A stretch of DNA of 64,000 nucleotides, taken from positions 124,001 to 188,000 of the forward strand of contig NZ_MCGV01000002.1 in assembly GCF_001705235.1 (NCBI RefSeq), written 5' to 3'. The notes under the pieces are model-generated. The model was not told the origin of the DNA. It searched no databases and saw only the letters and a program-made list of their open reading frames with translations. Shown piece after piece: positions 36,500 through 45,355 of this stretch. The number at the start of each line of letters is the position of its first letter. Position 1 is the first letter of the stretch. The stretch is from Clostridium pasteurianum (GTDB lineage Bacteria; Bacillota; Clostridia; Clostridiales; Clostridiaceae). A program made the translations under genes and the position numbers.

Positions 36500-36755
36500 T
36501 TCCATTAAAAATTTCCACTCTATTAGCCTTTTAAATGCATTTTGAATTTAAATGTCGTGTTATACCAACAAAAAGGTAAAGTGATGTATATAAGGCTTAT
36601 ATTGAGCTTAAAATTGATTTAGTATGGTCATAATAGTACGCCAATAAACTTTAAATAAGCCTTAAATCTCCTTCCCCATATTAGATTTTTCACTTTAAAA
36701 ACACATTAAATCCGCATTAACGCTACAATTTACGGCACTTGAGTAGCAGAAAAAA
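36500..36755. repeat. direct repeat unit 2
   Basis: Second copy of the unit at 36095. The two units plus family 2 elements fill most of the 1,267-base gene-free space 35821-37087, downstream of repA. Confidence 0.7.
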
Positions 36756-36756
36756 A

Positions 36757-36915
36757 TTAAAAATGATGGTGGATTTTTCTCGGCTTTGCTCCGGAAAATC
36801 TTATAATAAAAAAAGACCATTTCCACTAGTAAAAATGGAGATGGTTAGTAGTTATAAATTTTAAATTTTTTTGTAGTAGATCTTAGAAAAATTTTTATTC
36901 ATCTTTAATTTTTTG
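36757..36915. repeat. MITE-like element (family 2), long copy
   Basis: AAAATTAAAAATGATGGTGG at the left, then GATTTTTCTCGGCTTTGCTCC, a CCATTTCCACTAGTAAAAATGG hairpin and a TTTTTGTAGTAGATC right half that pairs overall with the left half. Same plan as the copy at 62131. Confidence 0.65.
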
Positions 36916-36970
36916 TTACTAAAAGAATGTTATTATAAACTCATGTATGATAGCATTCTTTTAGTAACAA
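36913..36970. repeat. inverted iteron-like pair downstream of repA
   Basis: TTGTTACTAAAAGAATG (36913-36929) and CATTCTTTTAGTAACAA (36954-36970) are perfect complements. CATTCTTTTAGTAACAA differs by one base from the origin iteron CATTCATTTAGTAACAA. It may be a RepA-binding inverted repeat for control or a hairpin. Confidence 0.75.
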
Positions 36971-37066
36971 TTTTCGCAGAATAAATTTTTTAAAAATACA
37001 TCAAATCCCCGTATAATGGCACTTATATGACAATTTTATTTTATAAAAAACAAAATATCCTTTTAA

Positions 37067-37082
37067 CATTCATTTAGTAACA
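37067..37082. repeat. isolated iteron at the end of repA
   Basis: CATTCATTTAGTAACA, immediately beside the repA stop codon at 37088; same sequence as the origin iterons at 38223-38314. Confidence 0.8.
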
Positions 37083-37087
37083 TTTCA

Positions 37088-38113
37088 TTAATCATCATCT
37101 TCCCAGCCTAAAAGTCCCTTCTCAATTTTTGAAAAATCATATTTTCGCTGCTTGTAATCATTAAAAGTATCCACTGCCACATTTGCCTTAGGTTCTTTAA
37201 AGTCCTTAACAAGTGTTCTTATGTATCCAACTATGTTTTTCACATTTTTGCTAAGAGCATATTCATAGCACTGCTTTATTACTTTAAGATCTCCCTTACT
37301 CTCTTTCAAAATACCTTGAGCTTCTTTTTTTGTTATTTTGTGGTTCTTGAATATTTCTTGTACGTCCTTGATCTTATCATTTTCTTTATTTTTTTCAGTT
37401 TTACTTTCGGTTGTACTTGTACAAGCTACTTCCTTTTCACCCTTATTGGTATTGCTGTCCTTTATGTAAAATTTAATTCCTGTAACCTTTTTTCCTGTTT
37501 TTATTGGCGTAAAATCAAAAGATATGTCACTGCCATTTATTTCTTTCTGCGCTTGAAGTAAAACTTTATTTTTGAAAACAGCATAATTTTTATAACTTGG
37601 TGGGCAATTCAATTTATACTGTAAATCATCTATGTTATCAATCCTCCAGCCAGTATCAGAAAAAGATTTTAGCATATAATAAATTCTTTTAGAATATATA
37701 CTTCTAAAATTCAAAGTGTATTGAAGTTCGTAATAAATCCTTTTTTTCATTTCAAGAAGAGCTGTCTTTAAAGTTTCTCCTATTTCAAAATAAATAGATC
37801 CATCTTTGTCATTATAATTAAGCATACTAAACCAGGTAAAATAAAATTCCTTACCTGCATTTTTGTCTTTTATTATAAATTTATTGTGTTTTGTAAAAAG
37901 CTCTTTAGTTGCTTTTTTTATATCTCGATACACGTTAGTTGAGCCTGAAATAAATAAATTTTTATATTTATCAATGTCAATTTTATATACATGTTTTCCA
38001 TCATCACGTATAGTATTTAATATCATGTCTATGATATCATTCTCTTTTGAAGTTAAGTTATATCTTGCTTCAATAAGCTTTTCAGGGCGCATTGCTATTA
38101 ATTTTTTTTTCAT
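37088..38113 (-). CDS. repA: plasmid replication initiator (Rep_3 family)
   Basis: 341-residue initiator: two winged-helix domains of the Rep_3/RepB type, the first opening with RPEKLIEARYNLTSKENDIID and YKIDIDKYKNLF, the second including RSIYSKRIYYMLKSF and KLNCPPSYKNYAVFKNKVL. A charged C-terminal tail (about 225-341) with KITKKEAQGILKES and a short RKYDFSKIEKGLLGWEDDD end. It binds iterons and opens the origin; iterons lie directly upstream. ATG 38113 is chosen because AAAGGTGG precedes it (an in-frame start at 38134 lies upstream of the site). Perfect 16-base inverted repeats at its promoter suggest autoregulation. Confidence 0.9.
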   Translation of the reverse strand: MKKKLIAMRPEKLIEARYNLTSKENDIIDMILNTIRDDGKHVYKIDIDKYKNLFISGSTNVYRDIKKATKELFTKHNKFIIKDKNAGKEFYFTWFSMLNYNDKDGSIYFEIGETLKTALLEMKKRIYYELQYTLNFRSIYSKRIYYMLKSFSDTGWRIDNIDDLQYKLNCPPSYKNYAVFKNKVLLQAQKEINGSDISFDFTPIKTGKKVTGIKFYIKDSNTNKGEKEVACTSTTESKTEKNKENDKIKDVQEIFKNHKITKKEAQGILKESKGDLKVIKQCYEYALSKNVKNIVGYIRTLVKDFKEPKANVAVDTFNDYKQRKYDFSKIEKGLLGWEDDD

Positions 38114-38132
38114 AGAACTACCACCTTTTAGC

Positions 38133-38184
38133 AATATATAGAGTGAAACTAACTTATAGTCCAGCTAATTTCACTCTATATATT
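38133..38184. promoter_or_regulatory. inverted repeat at the repA promoter / leader
   Basis: AATATATAGAGTGAAA (38133-38148) and TTTCACTCTATATATT (38169-38184) are exact complements just upstream of the repA ribosome site. It could be a RepA operator or a leader hairpin. Confidence 0.7.
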
Positions 38185-38190
38185 ATAACT

Positions 38191-38321
38191 GTTACTATTA
38201 CTACATACAAGTAATAGTAACAATTCATTTAGTAACAGTTGCGCATTCATTTGGTAACAATAAAAAAGTTATTAACATTCATTTAGTAACAATTACGCAT
38301 TCATTTAGTAACAATTAAACC
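38191..38321. other. plasmid replication origin with iterons
   Basis: Direct iterons CATTCATTTAGTAACAA at 38276-38292 and 38298-38314 are exact; 38244-38260 has one change (TTGG), and 38223-38237 matches ATTCATTTAGTAACA. A GTTACTATTAC/GTAATAGTAAC inverted pair (38191-38221) begins the block and another isolated iteron is at 38466-38481. Spacing is about 21, 32 and 22 bases. With the Rep_3 gene just downstream this is a typical iteron origin; unwinding would occur in the AT-rich DNA to 38620. Confidence 0.85.
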
Positions 38322-38385
38322 TGTGAGCCCGTTGATATAACTAGCTTTATCGGAACCCTACTATCTTTACTAATTGTTGTATTAC

Positions 38386-38424
38386 TATATATTACAACAA
38401 CAGAGATGGTTGTTGTTTTTTTTT
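38386..38424 (+). terminator. terminator-like hairpin in the origin region
   Basis: ACAACAACAGAGATGGTTGTTG followed by nine T. It points along the plus strand, so it may stop transcripts running into the origin from the repA side. Confidence 0.55.
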
Positions 38425-38514
38425 AAAATTATTTTTTTGCTTTAAAATGCAAATCAATTTTTAAACATTCATTTAGTAATAGTTTATTACACTAAAAAAA
38501 TTAATAAAGAAAAA

Positions 38515-38620
38515 ATGTTGATTTTCTGCTGCTTTGATTTAGAAAACCTATATTTTATAAAAAAAACATTTCCACGCATGGAAATGAAAAAAATATAAAT
38601 TAATTTTTAATTTTTTTAAG
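38515..38620. repeat. family 2 element, partial copy
   Basis: GATTTTCTGCTGCTTTGATTT, ACATTTCCACGCATGGAAATG and AATTTTTAATTTTTTT follow the order of the long family 2 copies (36757, 62131) but the outer left end is missing. Confidence 0.5.
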
Positions 38621-38621
38621 C

Positions 38622-38903
38622 TTACTCAAAATCTATATTGTTTATGCAAAAATCACACATCTTGTTAATAAGCTCATTTCTACTGTAACCCGTTTTTTTA
38701 CATATTTGATCAAGCTCCTTAACTAAGTTTTCGTTCATGTATAAATTAAAAGTCTTTTTTACAGCCTTCTCATCCTTTTTTTTAGATATTTTAAATTTAC
38801 CGCTGCCAGTTATTTTTGGCTGTTCTTTAAGCTCTTCTTTTTTAGCTTCACTTATTTCGCTTTTAATATTGTTTTTTATGCTTTCTCTAAAATTACCTTT
38901 CAT
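38622..38903 (-). CDS. ribbon-helix-helix DNA-binding protein (ParB-like partner of ParA)
   Basis: 93-residue protein with a charged, lysine/glutamate-rich N-terminus (1-45) and a C-terminal RHH domain (KTFNLYMNENLVKELDQICK then TGYSRNELINKMCDF). Small RHH proteins beside ParA are centromere-binding and autoregulatory partners in type Ib partition systems. It lies 160 bases downstream of parA, with the likely binding sites in that gap and upstream of parA. Plasmid copy control is an alternative. Confidence 0.8.
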   Translation of the reverse strand: MKGNFRESIKNNIKSEISEAKKEELKEQPKITGSGKFKISKKKDEKAVKKTFNLYMNENLVKELDQICKKTGYSRNELINKMCDFCINNIDFE

Positions 38904-39063
38904 TTTTATATACCACCCTTACATTTAATATTAGAGTTATGTATTAGCATTAGCTATAGAATACTATATAATATATAGTTTTAGTATTAAAACTTGACAT
39001 TAAGTATTAATACTAAATACTAATATTATATATTCATATCACATACATAATTAAGAATTGAGG
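38904..39063. promoter_or_regulatory. candidate centromere / operator 1 (TAGTATTA repeats)
   Basis: 160 bases between parA and the RHH gene hold TTTTAGTATTAAAAC, TTAAGTATTAATACTAAATAC and ATACTAATATTATATA runs, i.e. several TAGTATTA/TAATACTA half-sites. A similar cluster lies at 39975-40030. Spacing and number are not regular enough to define a unit by eye. Confidence 0.45.
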
Positions 39064-39816
39064 TTATCTTATGCGACCTAATATTTCCTTATATAAATCA
39101 TTGTAAACCATACTTCGGTCTGTATCATATTCTTGTATAGTCCTATGAAGTGCAGCTGCTTCTTTATATTTAACACTACTATATATAATAGTATTAAATA
39201 GGTTGCCTTTTAATTCTTCTTGTACAACTTCATCAAATTGTTTATTGAATACAGTTCTTCTTTCAAATTTGTTTCTTAAAATACCAAGAAGAGTAAGGTT
39301 AGCATTGAGATCACTTTCGGACATTTCTTCGACTACTTTGTTTACCATATTTAATCCCTGGAGAGCACTTGTGGAATTATCTATTACTTCTATAAAATAG
39401 TTGCTCATAACTAAACTGTTTTGTACTGTAATTCCTAAGAAGGGCGAATTATCAATTATTATAAAATCAAAGTCATTATTAAATTTTAAAAACTTGTTTT
39501 TAAGTATGCTTTCACGATTCATTTTATTTGTAAGTTGACTTTCTAAAATAGCGCTATCTATAGTATTTGAAAGTACATATATATATGGATTATGAGCTTC
39601 TATGCAATCTTCAAAGCCAACTTTATTATTGGTATAAAGATCATAGAGATTAAATTCGCTTTTTATATTAAGTATTTGTGTTACATTACTTTGGCTATCA
39701 TTGTCTATTAAAAGAACTTTCTTTTTATTCTTTGCCATTTCACCGGCTAAATTAATTGCTGTGGTTGTTTTTCCAACTCCACCCTTAACATTAATTATAC
39801 TTATTATATCAGCCAT
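39064..39816 (-). CDS. parA: ParA-family partition ATPase
   Basis: 250-residue ParA/Soj ATPase. Deviant Walker A KGGVGKTT (11-18), switch region LLIDNDSQSN, Walker B-like FIIIDNSPFLG. No N-terminal HTH, so it is the short type Ib form, which leaves DNA binding and autoregulation to the RHH protein. TGGTGATATT precedes ATG 39816 with AAAGG nearby. It would position plasmid copies along the nucleoid. Confidence 0.92.
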   Translation of the reverse strand: MADIISIINVKGGVGKTTTAINLAGEMAKNKKKVLLIDNDSQSNVTQILNIKSEFNLYDLYTNNKVGFEDCIEAHNPYIYVLSNTIDSAILESQLTNKMNRESILKNKFLKFNNDFDFIIIDNSPFLGITVQNSLVMSNYFIEVIDNSTSALQGLNMVNKVVEEMSESDLNANLTLLGILRNKFERRTVFNKQFDEVVQEELKGNLFNTIIYSSVKYKEAAALHRTIQEYDTDRSMVYNDLYKEILGRIR

Positions 39817-39974
39817 AATATCACCAACCTTTTTTAATCAGTCTATTTTTTTAAAGGTAACAACTTTTACACTTATAAAAAAATAGCTTCCTTATTATAT
39901 AGGAAAATCCTACCTTACTATTTTAACATATTTTTTATGATATAAGTATTATATTTTAATATTTTATATTAATA

Positions 39975-40030
39975 TTTGTTTTAATACTAGTATTTGATAC
40001 TAATATTAAGTACTAGTATTAAATATTTAA
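39975..40030. promoter_or_regulatory. candidate centromere / operator 2 upstream of parA
   Basis: ATACTAGTAT (39984-39993), GATACTAATATTAAGT and ACTAGTATTAAATATT follow one another. Half-site TAGTATTA recurs in both orientations, as expected for an RHH binding array. Confidence 0.45.
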
Positions 40031-40037
40031 TTTAAAT

Positions 40038-40115
40038 TGTTCACAAAAGACTATTGCTTTGATTATAATAAAGGCAAAGCAAATTTCTCTTATATTCCCT
40101 ACGAAAAATAACATA
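40038..40115. repeat. hairpin-family tail without hairpin
   Basis: TTGTTCACAAAAGACTATTG, CAAAGCAAATTTCTC and CCCTACGAAAAATAAC match, in this order, the sequence to the right of copy D (43575-43650) and of the short copy at 55261-55357. Confidence 0.55.
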
Positions 40116-40245
40116 ATATAATGTAGAAGGATAATTGGATTTGTATATGATTTTATTAATAACTTATTAATGATGACTGATATATTAATTTATTTGAAAA
40201 TACAGGTGGTATAAGGATTAAGTTAAATCTATGTAATTTGTGCTT

Positions 40246-40403
40246 AAAATTCCGTAGGTACGGAGGAATTTTTTCCTTGTTCTACCTCAAAAGCGAATTA
40301 ACATTGATGAAGGACCAATTTAAAAAAGCTCTAATAAATCTTGATAAAAAAATCTTAGATTTATAGAGTTTTTTTTATGTTCCAAATCAATGTTAATTCT
40401 CTT
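40246..40403. repeat. long hairpin element, copy C (loop deleted)
   Basis: Tail AAAATTCCGTAGGTACGGAGG at 40246, then arms from 40293 (GCGAATTAACATTGATGA) to 40403 (TCAATGTTAATTC). The family loop is absent and the arms meet at TTGATAAAAAAATCTTAGA. It lies upstream of the ChW gene within the 708-base gap 39817-40524; the rest of that gap shows only AT-rich promoter DNA. Confidence 0.8.
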
Positions 40404-40524
40404 TGCATAGTCGCAAAATTATTATTATACTATATATAAGTAATTAAATATTTTTATAAAGGAGGTACATATAAAATTTTAATTTGTCACAAAAATAAAT
40501 AATGTCGCATGGAGGGCATAGGCT

Positions 40525-43401
40525 TTGAGGAAAAAAATTGGATTTTTAAATTTTTTAATTGTTCTGTTACTTGTGTTTTCAGGAAATAATATAATGGCGG
40601 ATACTACTAATGGAGTTGGAGTTTCCTATGAAGCCCATGTGCAAAATATAGGATGGCAGAATTGGGTAAATAATGGTGCAGAAGCAGGAACCGAAGGACA
40701 ATCACTTAGAATTGAGGCATTAAAGATAAAGCTTATAAATGCCCCAGAGGGAGCCCAAATTTCTTATGAAGCCCATGTGCAGAATGTAGGCTGGCAAAAC
40801 TGGATAAGTGATGGCGGGGAAGCAGGAACAGATGGTAAGTCATTTAGAGTTGAAGCATTAAAAATAAAACTTACAAATATGCCTGACTATACAGTACAGT
40901 ATCAAACTTATGTGCAGAACATAGGTTGGCAGAATTGGGTAAGTGATGGTGCAGAAGCAGGAACCGATGGTAAGTCACTTAGAATTGAGGCATTAAGGAT
41001 AAGAATTGTTAAGAAGATCCAGTCAATAACACTAAATAAAACTTCTGATACCATAAAGGCCGGAACTACAGATACTCTATCAGCAGTTACTGCTCCAACA
41101 GATGCAGTAAATCAAAATCTAAATTGGACATCCTCTAACACTTCAGTTGCGTCAGTTGATTCAGGTGGCAAGATTACAGGTATTACTGCCGGAAGTACGG
41201 TAATAGCGGCAGCCACAGATGATGGCAACGTAAAGGCTTCTTGCAGCGTTACTGTAACACCTGGAGATTTAGGAGTTTCATATGAAACTCATGTACAGAA
41301 TATAGGATGGCAGGATTGGGTAAGTAATGGCGTGGAAGCAGGAACGGACGGTAAATCACTTAGAATTGAAGCATTAAGAATAAAACTTTTAAATGCGCCA
41401 GAGGGAGCCGGAATTTCATATGAAGCACATGTACAGAATGTAGGCTGGCAAAGCTGGGTAAGTGATGGTGCAGAAGCAGGAACAGACGGAAAGTCATTTA
41501 GAGTTGAAGCATTAAAGATAAAGCTTGTAGGTATGCCGGATTATTCAGTACAGTATCAAGCACATGTACAGAATGTAGGCTGGCAGAACTGGGTAAGTGA
41601 TGGCGCAGAAGCAGGAACAGATGGTAAATCACTTAGAGTTGAAGCTATAAGAATAAGGATAGTTAAAAAAGTTCAGTCAATAGTACTAAACAAGACTTCT
41701 GATGATTTAAAGGTAGGAGATAGTGATACTTTAACGACATCAATTAGTCCATCAGATGCTTCAGATGCAAACTTAATTTGGGAATCTTCTAATCCTTCAA
41801 TTGCATCAGTTGATTCAAATGGTAAGGTTACAGGTGTCTCTGATGGAAATGCTGTAATAACAGCAGAAACGGAAGATGGAAGTGTAAAAGCTTCATGTAA
41901 TGTAAATGTACAAAAAGTGCAGGCTCAGTCAATAACATTAAATAAAACTTCTGATACTTTAAATTTTGGAGGCAGTGACACTTTAACAGTGAATTTTAAT
42001 CCAACAGATGCTACAAATAAAAATGTAACATGGACAACCTCTGATGATTCATCGGTAAAGGTAGATGCTAATGGAAAGATAACTGCAGTAGGATCTGGTA
42101 CAGCGGTAATAACGGTTACTACTCAGGATGGAAATAAAACAGCTTCCTGTGGTGTAAGTGTACTTAGCGCTACTGATACAAAGTATAATTCCGCATTAGA
42201 TAAGGCCAAAAGTGTTCTTTCATCTATAATAAAGCCTGGAATGTCTACTGTAGATAAGGAACTTGCTATTCATGATTATATAGTTGCCAATACGGATTAT
42301 GCTACTGAAGTATATAATAATAATACAAATGTATCAGATGATGTTTATACTGCTTACGGGGTTTTAATAGATAGAAAAGCAGTATGTGAAGGATATGCAA
42401 GAGCTTTTAAAATAATGTGCGATTTAGAAAGTATTCCATGTAGGTTCATAGCAGATTATAATCCTCTTGATCATGCATGGAATGAGGTTAAGCTTGATGA
42501 CGGAAACTATTATCAGGTAGATACTACCTGGGACGATCCTGTAAAATATGATTCAGTAAATAATTTGTATGTGCCAGGTGATTCAGTGGAACATACATAC
42601 TTTAATTTATCCGACAAGCAGATATTTTCAGATCATCCTATTAGCCAGAGTGAATGGGCTACTTATAATAATCCACAGGCTAACATTGACAGCAGTGAAT
42701 TTTATGCAGTTGCAGATGTTTCACATGACTCAAATGTAGTTTTTACAAATTATAATTCACACCTTTGCAGTGTTGATTCTAGTGATAATATAAAAACTAT
42801 ATCATATGATAATGCTCAAAATATAAATTATTACAATGGGTATATATATTATACTGTAGATTCTGTTGATAGCAGTAATAATGTTACTAAAAGTATAATG
42901 TATATGATAAGTCCTAATGGTGGAGGTAAAGTTAAATTAGCTGTAGGTAAAAACATAACTAAAATGTACCTTTATAATGGTGCAGTATATTACTTAGATG
43001 CTGGTGACTTTTCTATTCATAAGCTTGTTTTAGATGGAAGTTATAATAACAATACTATAATAGGTTATTCATGGAGCTCAAATTTTTATGTAAGTGGAAG
43101 TTCGCTTTATTACAGTTCAAATGATGATGAGTATATTCATAAGGTTGATCTTACAACCCTTCAGAATAACAGATTAATGAGTGTTACAGATTATAATTTA
43201 CAGGTTTATGGAAACTATATATTTTACAAGAATTCATCTTCCATTTATAGATCTGATTTGAATGGCGGCGGTGCTACATTGATTTTAAACGGTGTTTCAG
43301 ATTTTATTGATGCAGCTATAAATCATATTTATTATGAAGCTAATAATATATGGTACAAATCTAATCTTGATGGAAGTGGATTAAGTAGTATGAGCTTTTA
43401 A
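40525..43401 (+). CDS. secreted ChW / Ig-like / transglutaminase-like / beta-propeller protein
   Basis: 958-residue secreted protein. Signal peptide 1-26. Three ChW repeats (about 32-165; EAHVQNIGWQNWV... pattern), a BIG_2 Ig-like domain (170-245), three more ChW repeats (250-383), two BIG_2 domains (386-545), a transglutaminase-like domain (about 560-685) with the triad Cys in AVCEGYARAF, His in DHAWNEV and Asp in VDTTWDDP, and a C-terminal DUF5050-like propeller (720-958). TTG start with GGAGGG 8 bases upstream. ChW proteins are characteristic of C. acetobutylicum; role probably at the cell surface (adhesion or protein cross-linking/cleavage). Confidence 0.9.
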   Translation: MRKKIGFLNFLIVLLLVFSGNNIMADTTNGVGVSYEAHVQNIGWQNWVNNGAEAGTEGQSLRIEALKIKLINAPEGAQISYEAHVQNVGWQNWISDGGEAGTDGKSFRVEALKIKLTNMPDYTVQYQTYVQNIGWQNWVSDGAEAGTDGKSLRIEALRIRIVKKIQSITLNKTSDTIKAGTTDTLSAVTAPTDAVNQNLNWTSSNTSVASVDSGGKITGITAGSTVIAAATDDGNVKASCSVTVTPGDLGVSYETHVQNIGWQDWVSNGVEAGTDGKSLRIEALRIKLLNAPEGAGISYEAHVQNVGWQSWVSDGAEAGTDGKSFRVEALKIKLVGMPDYSVQYQAHVQNVGWQNWVSDGAEAGTDGKSLRVEAIRIRIVKKVQSIVLNKTSDDLKVGDSDTLTTSISPSDASDANLIWESSNPSIASVDSNGKVTGVSDGNAVITAETEDGSVKASCNVNVQKVQAQSITLNKTSDTLNFGGSDTLTVNFNPTDATNKNVTWTTSDDSSVKVDANGKITAVGSGTAVITVTTQDGNKTASCGVSVLSATDTKYNSALDKAKSVLSSIIKPGMSTVDKELAIHDYIVANTDYATEVYNNNTNVSDDVYTAYGVLIDRKAVCEGYARAFKIMCDLESIPCRFIADYNPLDHAWNEVKLDDGNYYQVDTTWDDPVKYDSVNNLYVPGDSVEHTYFNLSDKQIFSDHPISQSEWATYNNPQANIDSSEFYAVADVSHDSNVVFTNYNSHLCSVDSSDNIKTISYDNAQNINYYNGYIYYTVDSVDSSNNVTKSIMYMISPNGGGKVKLAVGKNITKMYLYNGAVYYLDAGDFSIHKLVLDGSYNNNTIIGYSWSSNFYVSGSSLYYSSNDDEYIHKVDLTTLQNNRLMSVTDYNLQVYGNYIFYKNSSSIYRSDLNGGGATLILNGVSDFIDAAINHIYYEANNIWYKSNLDGSGLSSMSF

Positions 43402-43408
43402 AGAAGTT

Positions 43409-43650
43409 GAGAAGTAATAGTATTTTGAAACATTAAATAAAACTCATAAGTCTAAGTTCCGAATTATAAAGATACTAAGAAATTTTAATAACTCGCTGAA
43501 AAAAGCTCAAACAAATTAAACTTTCTAAGTCTCTTTATAATTTGGAACAAAACTTATTGAGTTTTATTTAAATTGTTCTCAAAATACTATTACTTCTCTT
43601 AGAATAATAGCAAGGAATATTTTTCTCCGTTTCTCTACGAAAAATACTTA
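43409..43650. repeat. long hairpin element, copy D, with right-hand tail
   Basis: Outer arms GAGAAGTAATAGTATTTTG (43409-) and CAAAATACTATTACTTCTC (to 43598). The loop is inverted (AACTCGCTGAAAAAAGCTC), so this copy points opposite to A and B. Tail 43603-43650 holds TAGCAAGGAATATTTTTCTCC and CTCTACGAAAAATAC. It starts 7 bases after the stop codon of the ChW gene. Confidence 0.85.
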
Positions 43651-43721
43651 TTTATAAAAATTGTATACAATGATATTATTTAAATAAGTATATTTTATTT
43701 AAAAATGGGAGAGATGTTATT

Positions 43722-44072
43722 TTGAGTTTAATTATTTATATTTTGGCTAGTGTAGTTATTGTAATCTTTGATATTAAATTTTTGTTCATGGGTTTTTTAA
43801 GTAAATCTAGTTTGGGTAAAAGATTAATTATGTATAAACTAAATGCTATAAAGGAAAATTATAAAATATTAGATGAAGATAAATATGTAGCTGCTGTTGA
43901 GATGAGAAATAAAGTTCTGATATTTGCTTTTTCAATTATAGCGCCAATGGTAGTTTACTATTATAAAAGTAAATATATATGGTTTTTTATAGGTGTGTAT
44001 TTAGCAATAGATATAACTTTTGAAAATATGAGTAAAAAATTCTTGGAAAGTAAAAATCCCAAAAATAAATAG
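43722..44072 (+). CDS. unrecognised small membrane protein
   Basis: 116 residues with three predicted membrane segments: 3-26 (IIYILASVVIVIFDIKFLFMG), 67-82 and 85-100. The middle soluble stretch is charged (KLNAIKENYKILDEDKYV). No motif I recognise. GGGAGAG precedes the TTG start. Single gene between two repeats. Confidence 0.55.
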   Translation: MSLIIYILASVVIVIFDIKFLFMGFLSKSSLGKRLIMYKLNAIKENYKILDEDKYVAAVEMRNKVLIFAFSIIAPMVVYYYKSKYIWFFIGVYLAIDITFENMSKKFLESKNPKNK

Positions 44073-44121
44073 AACGTAGTTAAATCAACGGTTAATAATA
44101 ATATAGTATGTAATTTAATAT

Positions 44122-44206
44122 TAGGGTTATATATTAAATCTAAAGGCTAATACTATATATTAGTTGCACATATAAGGGCGTAGATATAATATTAATTGTA
44201 ACCCTT
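44122..44206. repeat. AGGGTTA palindrome, copy 7
   Basis: TTAGGGTTATATATTAAATC at the left and TAACCCTTTGATATAATAC at the right, with GCTAATACTATATATTAG between. Confidence 0.45.
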
Positions 44207-44281
44207 TGATATAATACTTTGTCGCATTTTTAGTGTACTCTATTTTTTTATTATAATAAAAGCATTTTAGGAGGTATTTTT

Positions 44282-45208
44282 ATGTCCAAACTTAAAATAG
44301 GTATTGTTGGTCTTGGAGGTATAGCAAATAAGGTGTATCTGCCTTTTTTATCGCGAGGAGAAGATTGGAATCTTGCTGGGGTTTTTAGTCCGACTGAAGC
44401 AAAAAGAAATAGAATATCGGAATACTATAGAGTTAAGGCATTTGGCTCGTTAAGTGATCTTATTGAAGCATCAGATGTGGTTTTTGTAAACAGTTCCACA
44501 GCTTCGCATTTTGAGGTTGTAAGTGAAGCATTAAAAAGAGGAAGGGATGTCTATGTAGATAAGCCCCTTGCAGAAACTCTTGAAAAAGCGGAAGAATTAG
44601 TTGAACTGAGCATAAAAGCGAACAGAAAACTTATGGTTGGATTTAATAGGCGTTTTGCACCTATGTACATAAAAGCCAGAAATAGTATGAAAAATACGGC
44701 TTTAATAAGGATAGAAAAACACAGAGCTAATGGAATAGGAAATGTAAAATTTAGTGATACTTTGCTTGATGATTATATACATGTTATTGATACAGCTATA
44801 TGGCTTAGTGCCCCTGAAGGGAAATTTAAAGGAACTATTAAAGTTAATAATGAAAATGAGCTTATTTTTACAGAACATAGTTATAAATCAAAAGATGATG
44901 CTTCTGTTTTTATGTGTATGCATAGAAAGTCAGGCTCTAATCTTGAAAGATTGGAAATCATAAATGAAGATTCTATAGTTAGAGTGGAAAATATTGATAC
45001 TATGGAGATAGAGAAAAATGGTGTTATTCAAAAGGGCATTATGCCTGCCTGGGATACCGTAATAAAAAGGAAAGGCTTTGAGGGAGCCATTATGAGTTTT
45101 ATAAATTCCGTATTAGGTGATACCAAACCTGAAGTTGATGGGGAAGAAGGATTAAAGGCACAAAGGTATTTATATGAAATTATAAGGAACAATAATATAG
45201 ATAGATAA
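44282..45208 (+). CDS. Gfo/Idh/MocA-family oxidoreductase
   Basis: 308-residue NAD(P)-dependent oxidoreductase. Rossmann motif GIVGLGGIANKVYLP (6-20), SSTASHFEVV, and the family DKPLAET motif whose Lys is catalytic; then GFNRRFAPMYIKAR and a C-terminal substrate domain. Family members oxidise or isomerise sugars and cyclitols. GGAGG precedes ATG 44282. Next to a GH1 glucosidase gene on the same strand, so a carbohydrate substrate is likely, but it cannot be named. Confidence 0.85.
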   Translation: MSKLKIGIVGLGGIANKVYLPFLSRGEDWNLAGVFSPTEAKRNRISEYYRVKAFGSLSDLIEASDVVFVNSSTASHFEVVSEALKRGRDVYVDKPLAETLEKAEELVELSIKANRKLMVGFNRRFAPMYIKARNSMKNTALIRIEKHRANGIGNVKFSDTLLDDYIHVIDTAIWLSAPEGKFKGTIKVNNENELIFTEHSYKSKDDASVFMCMHRKSGSNLERLEIINEDSIVRVENIDTMEIEKNGVIQKGIMPAWDTVIKRKGFEGAIMSFINSVLGDTKPEVDGEEGLKAQRYLYEIIRNNNIDR

Positions 45209-45355
45209 AATTAATTGTGATGTGTGGAATTTATTTGACAATACAAATAAATCCATAGTTAATAAATTCATGGTTGAAATGGTTTCCATAAGAGTGATAT
45301 CCTATTATTATATGATATAAATAATGTAGTAAATAATTTTGCGGAGGGATGTTAA

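Noticed and set aside
38223-38314. Short direct repeats that could suggest a CRISPR array
   Set aside because: Repeats are only 17 bases with 5-15-base gaps, next to a Rep_3 gene; they are iterons. No cas genes or regular spacers exist in the window.
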